From NCBI GenBank assembly GCA_030220185.1, contig JASPKZ010010238.1, positions 407,501 to 471,500 of the forward strand: a stretch of 64,000 bases of DNA, written 5' to 3'. Below the pieces are notes generated by a model. The model had not been told where the DNA came from and did no database searches. It worked only from the letters and a program-made list of their open reading frames with translations. Source of the stretch: Diploptera punctata. Lineage: Eukaryota; Arthropoda; Insecta; Blattodea; Blaberidae. Positions 33,207 through 44,720 of this stretch are shown here, piece by piece; position 1 is the stretch's first letter; each line of letters starts with the position of its first letter. The position numbers and the translations under genes were made by a program.

Positions 33207-33303
33207 CCTTTAATTTTTAATTGTTGAATTGGGTACATTGACTACATGTTTTATGATTTTATCACCAAGAACATTACTTTATTAAATTTATGTATGATTG
33301 ATG

Positions 33304-33420
33304 GAAATCAGCGAATGATTGGAAAACATTTTCTCAAGATAGGGATGCATGGAGAACTTACGTCGGCACTGACATGAACCTGTGTGTCAAATACTGCCGG
33401 TGAGTTAGTTATTTACTTAA
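33304..33420 (+). mobile_element. LINE-A, short old 3' fragment
   Basis: GCGAATGATTGGAAAACATT to CTGCCGGTGAGTTAGTTA matches the last about 110 bp of LINE-A with many changes. Confidence 0.7.
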
Positions 33421-33432
33421 GGGCAAAAATAT

Positions 33433-33668
33433 AAAGGTAAAGAGATGCCAATTCAGGCCTCAGGAGGCCCTTGAGGCAGCAGGAAGCTAAGGCTCCCACT
33501 TTTTCTGGGCAATCGGCACTTGATGTCAGCGTTGTCAACCCTGCGTGACGGCCGTCTTTATCCCTAGAAAAAGCGTCTGGTATTTATTTCCGTTAGAGGC
33601 TGAGTCGACCCCAGGGCCTTAGTGCCGACAGAAGGTTTGGTCAGTTTAAAAATCCTGACTCCACCGGA
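33433..33668 (-). mobile_element. SINE-1, headless diverged copy
   Basis: Body of SINE-1 on the minus strand (TGGGGTCGACTCAGCC, GGCGGCCGTCACGC-type blocks) without the tRNA-like head. Confidence 0.75.
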
Positions 33669-34000
33669 CTAGCTGGATTCAAATTTTATTACAAGCACTC
33701 TTTCCATCGTAATCACTATTTCATAACAACGATAATAGTAATTGGTTAAGTTCTACAAGTAAGCATAGCCTATATATATACATATTTGATTCAACCAGAA
33801 TTGTAGATGCGGTATGACCTTACATCGTCTATAAATAAATATGAATAAAAAGCATAAAAAAAGAGCATTTCGTTTTTATTTTACATGCACAAATAATTGA
33901 CGACATAAAATTGGAAGAAACTGCATTCAGTGATACACAAAGATTTTTTCCTGATTTAACTGGAAAAGTCGCTGAAAGATATACCGACTGAAAATAGGAA
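33669..34000. other. No recognised feature
   Basis: About 330 bp, nothing recognised. Confidence 0.35.
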
Positions 34001-34009
34001 TTATGAAAA

Positions 34010-34814
34010 CAAATAGATATTAACTAACTAAGTAGGCCTAACTCACTGGCACTATCGAACCCGTAGGTTCATGGCCGCACGGACATAAGCTCTCCATATA
34101 TCCCTATCCTGAGCCAATGTTTTCCAATCATACCCTGTATAATCTTCTTCCCTCAAATCATAGTTAATGTTATTCTTCCACCTCATTCCTGGTCTACCAA
34201 CTGGGCGTTTTCCCTCTGGTATTCCTCAAGAACTTACATGCACGTCTTTCATTCCACATTCGTGCCACATGCCCTGCCCATACGCAGTCTACGAGACTTA
34301 ACTGTTCTCGTTATATCTAGCTTCCTATAGAGACCATGTAATTCATTGCTATGCAGTCTTCTCCATTCACCTGTCTGTTCATCTCTGTTTGGTCCTAACA
34401 TTTTCCTAAGAACTTTATTCTCAAATACTTGTAATCTCCTTTCCTCCCTTAAAGTGAGAGTACATGTTTCGCACCCATATAATATAACTGGGAGAATAAT
34501 AGTTTTATATATTTTCAGTTTAACGTTTTTTCAAAGGAGTTGGGAAGTCAAGAGTCTCTGTAATGCATAATAACATGCATTTCCAGAATTGAGCCTATGT
34601 TTAAATTCCTTGTGCATCTCATTCCTGTTCGTGATTATTGTTTCTAGGTATTTGAATTTAGCGACTTCCTCAAAATTTCCCTCATTTGTAATTAGCTGTC
34701 CATTTCCATTATATCATTTTTTTGTGAACATATATTCATTTTATTGATATTTACTTCCAGTCCAAATTTCTTAGTGTTACTCAGTAGCGTGTGCGTGTTG
34801 GCCTTTAGTATCTG
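34010..34814 (-). mobile_element. LINE-A copy, 5'-truncated
   Basis: Full C-terminal tail on the minus strand with several indels. The 3' tail is an altered (GTTA)n-like run followed by GTAGGCCTAACTC. The 5' cut lies just before the YADD codons. TTATGAAAA at 34001-34009 and 34815-34823 may be the TSD. Confidence 0.85.
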
Positions 34815-34950
34815 TTATGAAAATTAATTAGGATAAATCACTGTTCAAAGTGAAGACCTTTCATTATTAAGTAATTATTAATCCAAGTGCATTACTGTTC
34901 AAGGACATTTAATGCACACGGCGCGACTTAAGAGAACTCAAAGAAAAAAT

Positions 34951-35592
34951 CTTCTTCTTCTACGGCTTTCCCCATTTATAGGTTTGCCGTCTTCAATTCC
35001 ATTTATCTCTATCATTCCAATTTCCCTCTTCCAAATTCCTATCATAAATTATAGTTCTAACGTAGGTTTTCCATTTCCATCTTGGTCTGCCACTTTTATT
35101 TCTTCCAATGGGTGACCATTGGTATATATTTTTGGCCATCTTTCATTTTCCATTCTTTGTACATGACCATACCATTTAAGCATTTGATTTTCAATCCTCT
35201 TAACAACCGTTGTGGTGGCATTCGTTTCTTATTTTATCCTGTCTTGTTTTTGGAGGCTTCTTCTAAAATAATCAAATTCAACTCTACTAATTTTATTTTT
35301 TTGCACTTCCGTCAAAGACCAAGTTTCCCTTTCATATGACAAAATTTTTGTATTATGCTCTTATAAATTTTCATTTTAGTTTCCTTTGTGATATTTTTGT
35401 TCCAAATTATTCCATGTAATGTTTTAGTTGCATTTTTGCCATTGCAATATTAGTCTGTTCATCCCTTTCACAGGTACCTAAACTTGTAATTATTGACCCA
35501 AGATATTAAAAAAATTCACATTTTTTTTATTTTCCCTGTTTCGAGTATGAGATCATCCAAATCCTTTTCCAAACACATATATTCTGTAAAGG
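34951..35592 (-). pseudogene. LINE-H C-terminal fragment with (GAA)n tail
   Basis: The minus strand reads, from right to left, EYMCLEKDLDDLILETG, KYLG-like remnants, IFGNIHYGSE-type decayed blocks, GHVQRMENERWPKNIYQW-like and GRPRWKWKTYVRTI-like blocks, then GKAEEE from the (GAA)n tail. Numerous frameshifts. Copies at 57377 and 63455. Confidence 0.72.
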
Positions 35593-36115
35593 ACAATTCC
35601 CCAAGTTCAATATTGAAGTTGATCTTGAAAGAGGTAGGTAATGTATCAGAGAAGGTCCTACAGATGTACATAACGACATAGTGGAATCACAAATGCTGCA
35701 AGTTCAAGACTGCTTTTAGATGTAGTGGAATGTTATGAATTTTATTGCTCTCTACTGACGAAGGGAATGCACGCGTAGTTTATATGGGCGTAGTAGAGTC
35801 ACACATCACACGCACGTATATCGCGTGCACAGGGGTGACAATACTTTTCACTAATCTAATAAAACCATCTCTATTATTTTATCATTAATTACCAAATATA
35901 TTTTACGTTTTATTTTGAACGGTTACATTTTGACATTTATGACATATAATAGAAAAGCTATTAAGATGAGTATCAGTCATTAGTTTAAAAAAAGACACAC
36001 ACAGACATATATATCATTATATATATATATGTGTGTGGGTGTGTGTGTGGTGTGTGATGTGGTGCGTAGTGTTGTATACTTAGCGATGTTTAAATTTGAG
36101 CAATGCAAGCTTAAT
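35593..36115. other. No recognised feature
   Basis: About 520 bp. A TATA/TGTG microsatellite lies at 36008-36050. Confidence 0.35.
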
Positions 36116-36119
36116 ATAG

Positions 36120-36330
36120 TATGGTAAGAAAAATAATTGGCTCTGGGCGGGCATTCGAACCCGGGACTCTGAGTTCCTGGTAACCTCAGCGTGTTATGCA
36201 TTACACCACTAGGTGAATCCAATCCAAACACTTATTTTTCTTATATATGTATTATATTCTCCATTATTACTAGATGTCGCGAGAACTCGGTCTTCACTGC
36301 CATCTAGTAGCTGACTATAACAAGTAAGCA
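36120..36330 (-). mobile_element. SINE-4 copy, left half of an inverted pair
   Basis: tRNA-like 36140-36220 on the minus strand: GGATTCACCTAGTGGTGTAA A-box region and GGGTTCGAATGCC B box. The borders are AAGAAAAATAATT and CACTTATTTTTCTTA. Then the body with TAGATGTCGCGAGAACTCGG and CTGCCATCTAGTAGCTGACT. Confidence 0.75.
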
Positions 36331-36379
36331 AATTATTTATAACATCAATAAAGCGTCACTGCTATAAAGTAAAAATATT

Positions 36380-36600
36380 CTCTTTAATTTGCTTACTTGT
36401 TATAGTCAGCTACTAGATGGCAGTGAAGACCGAGTTCTCGCGACATCTAGTAATAATGGGGAATATAATACACATATAAGAAAAATAAGTGTTTGAATTG
36501 GATTCGCCTGTTGGTGTAATGGATAACACGCTGAGGTACAGACTTAGAGTTCCGGGTTGGAATCCCGCCCAGGCATTTATTTTTCTTATAATACCATATA
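36380..36600 (+). mobile_element. SINE-4 copy, right half of an inverted pair
   Basis: Reverse complement of the left copy through body, border and tRNA-like head (36503-36577, A-box region TTGGTGTAATGG, B box GGGTTGGAATCCC with one change). The pair is about 50 bp apart, so the locus is a near-palindrome of about 480 bp. Confidence 0.75.
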
Positions 36601-36740
36601 TATATATATATATATTAGGGTGTCCATAATATTTTCAATGTAAAAGAGGACATGTATAAAAAATGAAGGAAAATCTGGGACATTTTAAAAATAAAGGTGG
36701 GACGTAGACCAAATTTAAAAAAATATATTTTTTCTCTTTT
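36601..36740. other. (TA)n tract and short unassigned sequence
   Basis: A (TA)n of about 17 bp at 36598, then unrecognised sequence up to the LINE fragment. Confidence 0.4.
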
Positions 36741-36741
36741 A

Positions 36742-37355
36742 TCACGACACTGTTGTCAATATAAATTTATAACAATCAAATGAAACATGTTTTACAGATT
36801 GCATTGATTCTTGACATTTACAATTATGGTCACTGTCTAGGTTAATATTAAATCTCCTAAAATAATTTCCAAATTTTCCAAGACCAATCATAAATTGTGT
36901 TAAGATGAAATTTGGAATAACATGTTTTGCATTTAGCCTATCGTCTACTGTAGGAAAGAAGAGCTCTTTAGTCAAAGCTCCATTTGCACTCCTTATCCAA
37001 TGTTCATTCCAATCAGTAATGATATAGTCCAACAGTTTCATTTTAACATAGGATATTGGACACTTTTAAAATTAATAATGAAGCTCAGAAGATACTGAGG
37101 ATTTTGCTAGTTGATCAGCACGTTCATTTCCCACAGTTCCCTGGCGCCCTCGTATTCAAGACAGGCACAGGTGTTTTGTGTAATTTTTCAATGTTATTTC
37201 TAATTTCTATTGAGTACGGATTTAAATTAAATTTATCTGCGATCGATTGAAGAGCAGCCTGCGAGTCACTATATTTGTGTTGAAGACACCACTGTACTGC
37301 TTCTTTTATGGCATATAGTTCAGCTTGGAAAACACATATTATTATAGACACATGT
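36742..37355 (-). pseudogene. LINE C-terminus with RNase H domain
   Basis: The minus strand gives VFQAELYAIKEAVQWCLQHK, YSDSQAALQSIADKF, then in another frame GNERADQLAKSS, the RNase H order of E..AI..A, SDSQ.AL and N..AD.LAK. The next frame (37041-36742) has TQFMIGLGKFGNYFRRFNIN, C-x-C and HV..DC, the TQ.L.GHG..YL / Cys-His tail of RNase H-bearing LINEs. Frameshifts separate the parts. Confidence 0.8.
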
Positions 37356-37397
37356 TTTACGTACGGTAGTTTACTTTTTCATTCGGTTCGACCCTGT

Positions 37398-38222
37398 ATA
37401 TAAATAACAAACTAACTAACTAACTTTCTGGCACTATCGAACCCGTAGGTTCATGGCCGCAGGCGGATATAAGCTCTCCATACTTCCCTATCCTGAACCA
37501 ATATTTTTCAATCATCCCCTGTATAATCTACTTCCCTCAAATCATAAGTAATGTTATTATCCCACCTCATTCTTGGTCTACCTCTGGTTTTCCTACAAGA
37601 AGTTTCCATGCACGTCTTTCATTTCCCATTCGTGTCACATGCCCTACCAATCGCAGTCTACGAGACTTAACTGTTCTCATTATATCTGGCTTCCTATAAA
37701 TACCATGTAATTCACTGTTATGCAGCCTTCTCCATTCACCTTTCTGTTCAACTCTCTTTGATCCAAAGATTTTCCTAACAACTTTGTTCTCAAATACTCG
37801 TAATCTCATTTCCTCCCTTAAAGTAAAAGCCCATGTTTCGCATCCATATAAATATAACTGGTAGAATATAGTTTTGAAAGGAGTTGGGAAGTCAGAAGTC
37901 TCTGCAATGCATAATAGCACGCATTTCCAGAATTGAGCCTATATTTAATTTCTATGTGCATCGCATTCCTGTTTGTGATTATTGTTCCTAGGTATTTGAA
38001 TTCAGTCACTTCCTCAAAATTTCCCTCATTTGTCATTAGCTGTCCATTTCCATTATATAATGTATTTCTATGTGTGACCATATATTTAGTTTTATTGATA
38101 TTTACTTCCAGTCTCGATTTCTTAGTGTTACTCAATAGTGTGTGCGTGTTGGCCTTTAGTATCTCCTCGCTATCGACCAATAGTACATCATCAGCATAAA
38201 ATAACAGCTTATTAATACATTT
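37398..38222 (-). mobile_element. LINE-A copy, main piece, split by LINE-B
   Basis: Minus strand, with tail (GTTA)n-like at left, carrying LREEMRLRVFENKV, GRP region partly deleted, and a deletion removing the LPVILYG-preceding block. It runs up to the codons before YADD and is interrupted by LINE-B at 38236. It resumes at 38660. Confidence 0.87.
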
Positions 38223-38235
38223 GAGTTGTAGATCT

Positions 38236-38659
38236 ACCCTCAGGGGTCCTCATCTAGGGGATATTGTGGATGGCGACCACAAGGTGCCCAAGCTGAGAAA
38301 ACATTTCTTCCACTTACTTGTGTTTTGCACTCTTTTAACTTTACTATCTAACCTCTCTTGGTTAATTCTTGTTTTTTTCGACCCGGATACTATTAGGGCA
38401 TCCGAGGGCTAGGGTGTCTTTCCTATCTTCCATTTCTTCTTCTCTTTATTTTCTTTTCTTCTCCAGAAAAGCCTGACCAGAAGCTATAAGATGGCAGCCC
38501 CATCACTGGTCTTGCCTTCCTTTGGCCAGCAACCAATCGAAGGGACTATTATTATGCTTTCAAGTCTTATACGAGAATCTCTCGCAAGCTGGAGGGAAAA
38601 ATTTATATAGGATCGTAAGAGGCCTTGGCTTAATACTTGGAAGGAAGGAAGAAGAAGAA
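38236..38659 (+). mobile_element. LINE-B, non-autonomous, inserted in LINE-A
   Basis: 424 bp: 5' end ACCCTCAGGGGTCCTCATCT, middle GACCAGAAGCTATAAGATGG, 3' end GGATCGTAAGAGGCCTTGGC and (GAAG)n. Duplication GAGTTGTAGATCT (38223-38235) and GAGTTGTAGACCT (38660-38672). No ORF. Copies at 43599, 45165 and 61048. Confidence 0.87.
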
Positions 38660-38698
38660 GAGTTGTAGACCTTCTTCATCCTCTAAAGATGTGATGGC
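38660..38698 (-). mobile_element. LINE-A copy, continuation after LINE-B
   Basis: GAGTTGTAGACCTTCTTCAT and CCTCTAAAGATGTGATGGC match the next bases of LINE-A (reverse complement of about 20705-20745). The last 12 bp, AGATGTGATGGC, are the target of LINE-D. Confidence 0.75.
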
Positions 38699-39074
38699 TT
38701 CTTCTTCTTCTTCACTTCCTGGTTTATGCAAGTGTTGCCTGTTCCGTCTTCACTAATAGATCTAAGACCATCTCTTCCGAGGACGTCCGACATCTCTTCT
38801 TCCTCTTCGAACATAATGGAAGATTTTTACATTTTCCATTCTTTCTACATGTTCTTTCCACTGTATCTTGTTGTTAAATATCTTTTCTTTTATGGAGTAG
38901 ATCTGCAGTTCTTCACGGATATCTTCGTTTCGTATCTGGTCCATTCTAGTGCAGCCTTTAACTCTTCTTAAAAATTTCATCTCGGCTGCTTGGATTTTAC
39001 TTTCTTGTTTGGTAGTGGTAATCCAAGATTCACTCCCATACAAAAGGACAGGGACAGCCATTGTTTTATAAAAT
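38699..39074 (-). pseudogene. LINE-D C-terminal fragment with TSD
   Basis: Minus strand: MAVPVLLYGSESWITTTKQE, AAEMKFLRRVKGCTRMDQIR, WKEHVERMENVK, GRRDVGRPRKRW and a (GAA)n tail. Flanked by AGATGTGATGGC at 38687-38698 and 39075-39086. A second copy is at 42083. Confidence 0.88.
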
Positions 39075-39086
39075 AGATGTGATGGC

Positions 39087-39764
39087 AATGTATATAGTTA
39101 ACAGTAATCAAATTAAAATATATTTTAAATTGCCCTTGCTTGTCATAACAAAACTTCGGTGGACAATTGTAAAATTGTTATTCAAGCAAAACTCTGATAT
39201 AATTTATATTAAAACATGAAGAAAGCATAGACATATTTAATAACGAAATCTTGTTTTCACAGTAATTATATCTTTGGAATTTAATAATTCGACGTGATGG
39301 TTGTAGAAACGAAGCAGTTTTGCGTGCCGTATATTCGTTTACGTGAAATGAATTTATGATTATGGAGTAATAACACAGAGACAGCGACACATCGCCTTGA
39401 AGTTAAATTTAAATCTTTCTTGGAATTTTCTTTATTATTTAACTAAAGGAAGATTGTATTCCAGTTAACTAACAAGATTACAGTAGCGCTGGGGAGCATT
39501 TAAACGTAGTGAATAGGAAATGGAGCACAATGAAAAATCTTCTAACAAGCTTCTTCGTTCTGAAAGAAAATCTGTAAACATAATTAAATGAATAATGGTT
39601 ACTTGGGAATCAGAATTCATAATAGTTGTCCTTGAAAATATTTCAAAAGACTTACAGTATGTCAATAATTGGATAATGAAATGTTCCCACAGCTATTTAA
39701 AATAATATTATTTCTTTTATTACAAACTTTCCGGATGATGACGGGCCGCAATTATCATAAATAA
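39087..39764. other. No recognised feature
   Basis: About 680 bp of AT-rich sequence, nothing recognised. Confidence 0.4.
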
Positions 39765-40385
39765 TGTCAAGAGTGATTTCCAAATTATCGATAAATTCAC
39801 GACTCACGAAGTCAGCAGTGAATTTATCTAGAGAATTTGGAAATCAAGAGTGGCATTTGTTAGGACTATTTAACGAACAAATTTAAGCTGTTTACTCACA
39901 AATCATTGTTTAACTATACTTATTTTAAAATATTTATGTATTTAATGTAAACGGCGATGTTTGAAAACAAATCAGAAATGTGAGGTTATGTTCATTCACT
40001 GCTGCTTGATCATATTATTTATTGCCAAATAAGATCGCAATATTGTAAGAGTGCACCCAAGTGGAGAAATAATGAAACACATCAAACTATATATCATAAT
40101 CAACATTACGGGTTATTCACTTAGTTTTTTAGTAAACAACGCAGTAAAATCAAGGAATCTTTTCATTATTTGCTATATTCAATGTATTTGTTGGAGAAAA
40201 ATAATGCTTTGACCTGTTCAGAACATTAAAAAGGAGGAGCTTTCTTTATCACAAAAGCAGGAGCTGATAAAGAGAAATCGATAAAGAGCGAGGTGAAACA
40301 CGACTGTCATTGGTTGTAAAACAACATTCATTGAAACGTGATTGGTCATTGACTAGCATTTGGCATGAGTTAAATAGTCTCGCAA
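39765..40385. repeat. Repeat C, second long copy
   Basis: Aligns in blocks with 15690-16440: AGTGATTTCCAAATTATCGA start, AAACGGCGATGTTT, ACACGACTGT.ATTGGTTGTA, and GTGATTGGTCATTGACT end. Several internal deletions relative to copy one. Confidence 0.72.
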
Positions 40386-40409
40386 AACACCTATGATATA
40401 CCGCATGCA

Positions 40410-40410
40410 C

Positions 40411-40481
<71 letters not shown>

Positions 40482-40500
40482 CATAATAATAAAAATATAA
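40410..40500. repeat. (ATA)n microsatellite
   Basis: About 90 bp of nearly pure (ATA)n. Confidence 0.95.
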
Positions 40501-40509
40501 ATAATAAAT

Positions 40510-40740
40510 AATAATCTAATATGTAAAAATGAATATTTGTTCGTTTGTTTGTTTGTTCGTTCGTTCGTTTGTTATGCGCAGCCATACCGTTGATCCGATT
40601 GTGATGGTTTTTTTTTTGGCAAAATGTTCAGGAGATTCCCGGGATGAACATAGGCTACAAGAGAGTTGTGATACTCAACTTCTACACCCTTACAATGAGA
40701 CGAATATGATACGGCCCTAATAGTGATTAATGAATATAAG
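40510..40740. repeat. Dispersed repeat with (GTTT)n start
   Basis: Begins CTAATATGTAAAAATGAATA then TTTGTTCGTTTG repeats, and continues ATTCCCGGGATGAACATAGG. A second copy of the beginning is at 50283. The type is widespread in insects; class unknown to me. Confidence 0.5.
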
Positions 40741-41924
40741 AAATGAATAAATAATGAGGGAATAGAATATAGTAAAAAATAAATTAAGGCTCTAGCCGTG
40801 AGAATAAAATCAAAAGGTAGGTGGTGGTTTAAATAAAATAGTTACGCCCTTGGATGGCATGTGATTAAATATTCTAACCAATCGAAATGAGAGTTAGGGT
40901 ACACACCATATATGGGAATAATTGGTCCTGACTTCGATACGGAACTCATGAGGACAAAAATTTAATACACTGACACTTCTACTCGACACTTAGAAGGAAG
41001 AAGATCTTGATTGTTTAGTAAAAAATATCTTGTAACAACGATTATGGACTTAGGGAAAATCTCCCGAACTCATTAGTCATTTGCTAGTCCTCATTAGCGA
41101 AATATCGAAGGCCAGGGACAGAACAGTTTTATTTTTACTGTGTAACGTTCATTTAAATTGGCAGAGATTAATTAAATAAAATAATTCAAATAATTAGTGA
41201 TTGTCTGTTCCCACGCAATTCTCCTTCCGAACCCTATATAGATAGGAGTCTCAGCGCTCACCCTGAAACAGGAACCGACTAGCTACCGAGGAAGGGCAAG
41301 TAAATTCACAATTAAATAATAAGTGAAACCCAAGTGACATTTAACAGCCATTCTACAGCCCCTCCTAAATACCGCCCCAACAAACGCGAAAAACTTGAAG
41401 AAGTCCCTTTTTAACGCTTAAAGGGATAATGGGTGAAATGTTTGAGATCAAAATTGACATTTTTTGTTTTTTTGTACTAAAAATAGCCTGTATTCTAATG
41501 TATATGTTGGCAAAGATTCAGAGGCCTATGACGTTTCTAAGTGCCCTAAAGTGCTGATTAGGCCTGTTTGTTACATATTGTATTTAAACTGCATGCGAAT
41601 CTTTAAACTTGTTTTTCCACACTTTTATTTTCACTTCATTTTTGTACATTCACAATTGAATGGAATTCACACATTTTACCCTAGAAGGTTCAAATGTTTC
41701 TGCATGCCCTACAGACAATGAGTAATAAAGTAGTGCTTGGGTTCCATGATTGAAGTAGCATTTTAAGAAATAAAAAATAAAATGCAAACAATTATTATTT
41801 TTTTTGTAATTTCATGCATGAGGTACAACATTATTTTTTCTCCCTTTGTATTCACATTATAATTCAAAGGATATGAGGCACCATTCATAGAAAACTAAAA
41901 CATAAAGAAGAAAGATACAAGATT
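40741..41924. other. No gene recognised
   Basis: About 1.2 kb of AT-rich sequence. An 85-codon frame at 41464-41721 carries no motif I recognise. Confidence 0.4.
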
Positions 41925-42082
41925 GGATGTTCAACAAATGAATGTCGGTACCGGTACTTTTATACGCCAATGAGTCCTGGGTAACAAATAAGAGGAGTTC
42001 AAGTAGAATACAAACTGCAGAAATTACTTTTCTAAGAAGGACCAAAGGATGTAGAAAATTGGAACACATAAGAAATGAACAA
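41925..42082 (+). pseudogene. LINE-E, 5' piece (split by LINE-D)
   Basis: Reads LLYANESWVTNKRSSSRIQT, AEITFLRRTKGCRKLEHIRN in one frame up to the LINE-D insertion. Its last 13 bp, AAGAAATGAACAA (42070-42082), are the duplicated target. Confidence 0.78.
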
Positions 42083-42669
42083 GAAGAAATACTCTGCGTG
42101 CAAAAATAGTAATTAGAGACGAAATTATTGAACAAGTATCCCACTTTAAATATTCAGGATGTGACATCAGCTATGGGTATGATAAAGATATTGAACACAA
42201 AACACATCAGTTTCAAGCAATTTATGGTACAATAAATACAACATTGAATAATAAAGCCCATAAACAAACAAAATTAAAATTTTATGAAACAATGGATGTC
42301 CCTGTCCTTCTGTATGGGAGTGAATCTTGGATTACCACTACCAAACAAGAGAGTAAAATCCAAGCAGCCGAGATTAAATTTTTAAGAAGAGTAAAAGGCT
42401 GCACACTAGAATGGACCAGATAAGAAACGAGGATATCCGTGAAGAACTGCAGATCTACTCCATAAAAGAAAATATATTTAACAACAAGATACAGTGGAAA
42501 AAACATGTAGAAAGAATGGAAGAAAGTAGGTCACCAAATAAAATCTTCCATTATTTTCCAAGAGGAAGAAGAGATGTCGGACGTCCTCGGAAGAGATGGT
42601 CTTAGATCTATTAGTGAAGACGGAACAGGAAACTCTTGCCTAAACCAGGAAGTGAAGAAGAAGAAGAAG
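42083..42669 (+). pseudogene. LINE-D copy inserted in LINE-E, with TSD
   Basis: 587 bp. Reads EQVSHFKYSGCDISYGYDKD, MDVPVLLYGSESWITTTKQE, AAEIKFLRRVKGCT, then after a frameshift MDQIRNEDIREELQIYSIKE, EHVERMEE and GRRDVGRPRKRW, with a (GAA)n tail. AAGAAATGAACAA flanks it at 42070-42082 and 42670-42682. Longer at its 5' end than the 38.7-kb copy. Confidence 0.88.
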
Positions 42670-42682
42670 AAGAAATGAACAA

Positions 42683-42905
42683 ATAAGTAGTGAATTAGAT
42701 ATATATTCAATAAATTATAGAAAACAACAACGCCGCGTCGATTGAGAAGAGCATGTTCAGAGAATGGAAGAAATAAGATTGCCCAAGATATCATATCATA
42801 ACAAACCAAAGGGATTAAGGGATGCAGGAAGACCTTGGAAGAAATGGAAGGAATTATTGTGAATTCGAAACGGGCGGATCTCCTAAACCTTGAAGTGAAG
42901 AAAAA
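42683..42905 (+). pseudogene. LINE-E, 3' piece (split by LINE-D)
   Basis: Continues LINE-E after the target: EEHVQRMEEIRLPKISYHNK, KGLRDAGRPWKKWKELL, stop and a short 3' end. The AGRP.KKW tail confirms LINE-type origin. Confidence 0.78.
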
Positions 42906-43338
42906 TAAAATTTAAGTCTATTTTTAATAATTTATTGTTTTTAAATGTCTGTAGAATTAATATAACAACTTTTAGAGCTATGTTTTAAAATGTTTTCATA
43001 ACATGATGAGCCATCAACTTTATTTTATTGTGTGAAAGACATTTGGTTTTTGAAGTTACATCTGCACGAGAGATCTCATCTAGACAGTCACTTTGCATTA
43101 GATCGATATTACAGACTCTGGGATGTCTCTTGGAAAGAAGTTATACAAAAAATTGAGAGGTTGCAACTGATCGTAAAGACGAAATTTCCATAATCTCTAT
43201 TTGAATAAATAAAGTTACATGACATTCAGTTTATAAGGACTAAACTGAGGGGGTGCTGACATAACATACCGTAAATGTCTTGGAATAACTTGAATACATA
43301 TAAAACAACTTTTCTCACATTGCGAAAAAATGATGACA
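42906..43338. other. No recognised feature
   Basis: About 430 bp, nothing recognised. Confidence 0.35.
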
Positions 43339-43598
43339 GTATTAATATCATTTTAATTACAAAGAAATAAACGTTAACTCACTCAAAAAAAATTATTGTG
43401 TCGACGTTTCAATCACCTTATGTGAGATCATTTTCAAGACATAGTTGTTTATAACTTTATTGTACATAGTTACCATCATCAAGACAATTAAATTTTTTTA
43501 TAAATATATATGCATACAAATTTAAATGAGTAAATTTCAAATTACAATTTATAATTGAAAATATTTTAGCAAGGAATGATTTTAATTATAAAATATAT

Positions 43599-44024
43599 CT
43601 TCTTCTTCTTCTTCCTTCCATGTATCAGGCCAAGGCCTGTTACGATCCTATAGAAAATTTTCCCTCCACCATCTTCCGGGAAATTCTCGTATAAGACTTG
43701 AAAGCATAATAATAGTCCCTTCGATCGGTTGCTGGCCAAAGGAAGGCAAGACCAGTGATGGGGCTGCCATCTTATAGCCTCTGGTCAGGCTTTTCTGGAG
43801 AAGAAAAGAAAATAAAGGAAAGAAGAAATGGAAGAAAGGAAAGACTCCCTAGCACTCGGATACCCTAATAGCGTTGGGGTCGAAAAAACAAGAGTTAACC
43901 AAGAGAGGTTAGATAGTAAAGTTAAAAGAGTGCAAAACACAAGTAAGTGGAAGAAATGTTTTGCTCAGCTTGGACACCTTGTGGTCGCCATCCACATATC
44001 CCCTAGATGAGGACCCCTGAGGAA
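43599..44024 (-). mobile_element. LINE-B copy inserted in LINE-A, with TSD
   Basis: 426 bp on the minus strand, same ends as the 38236 copy. TATAAAATATAT flanks it at 43587-43598 and 44025-44036. It sits inside the first bases of the LINE-A copy. Confidence 0.86.
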
Positions 44025-44496
44025 TATAAAATATATACAATTTTTATTCTACCAGTTATATTATATGGATGCGAAACATGGACTCTTACTTTAAGGGAGG
44101 AAAGGAGATTACAAGTACTTGAGAATAAAGTACTTAGGAAAAATTTTGGACCAAAGAGAGATGAATGGAGAATACTACATAACATAAACTACATGGTCTT
44201 TATAGGAAGCCAGATATAATAAGAACAGTTAAGTCTCGTAGACTGCGATGGGCAGGACATGTTGCACGTATGGGGAATGAAAGACTTGCATGGAAGCTCA
44301 TGTAGGAAAGCCAGAGGGAAAACGCCCAGTTGGTAGACCAAAAATGAGGTGGGAGAACAACATTAACTATGATTTGAGGGAAGTAGATTATACAGGGAAT
44401 GATTGGAAAGCATTAGAACAGGATAGGGATGTATGGAGAGTTTATGTCCGCAAGGCCATGAACCTACGGTTTCGATAGTGCCAGTGAGTAAGTATT
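44025..44496 (+). mobile_element. LINE-A copy, 5'-truncated, in the foldback loop
   Basis: C-terminal tail from TTTTTATTCTACCAGTTATA to GTGCCAGTGAGTAAGT; its first bases lie left of LINE-B (43593-43598). A 14-bp duplication ATTTTAATTATAAA at 43579-43592 and 44497-44510 marks the LINE-A insertion. Three small deletions break the frame. Confidence 0.85.
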
Positions 44497-44720
44497 ATTT
44501 TAATTATAAATTGGAATTTTAAATTTGTTCATTAAAATTTATATACATATATTTATAAAATAAAATTAATTGTCTTTGTGATGGTAACTATGCACAATAA
44601 ATTTATAAACAATTATGTCTTGAAAATGATCTCACAACAGGAGATTGAAACGTCGACACAATAAATTTATGTTTTGACTGAGATAACGTTTATTTATTTG
44701 TAATTATAATATTAATTACT

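Larger units (their letters stand above)
43339..44720. mobile_element. Foldback element with ~200-bp inverted arms, holding nested insertions
   Basis: The left arm (about 43339-43563) and the reverse complement of the right arm (about 44497-44720) share AATTAC.AA..AAATAAACGTTA, TTATTGTGTCGACGTTTCAA, GAGATCATTTTCAAGACATA and CATAGTTACCATC. Removing LINE-A and LINE-B from the middle leaves an element of about 450 bp that is almost all inverted repeat with a loop of about 30 bp. No ORF. A DNA-transposon-type foldback is inferred. Confidence 0.82.

Noticed and set aside
43599..44496. Head-to-head LINE-B and LINE-A as a single twin-priming chimera
   Set aside because: Separate TSDs exist for each element (TATAAAATATAT around LINE-B, ATTTTAATTATAAA around LINE-A), so LINE-B simply inserted into the start of LINE-A.
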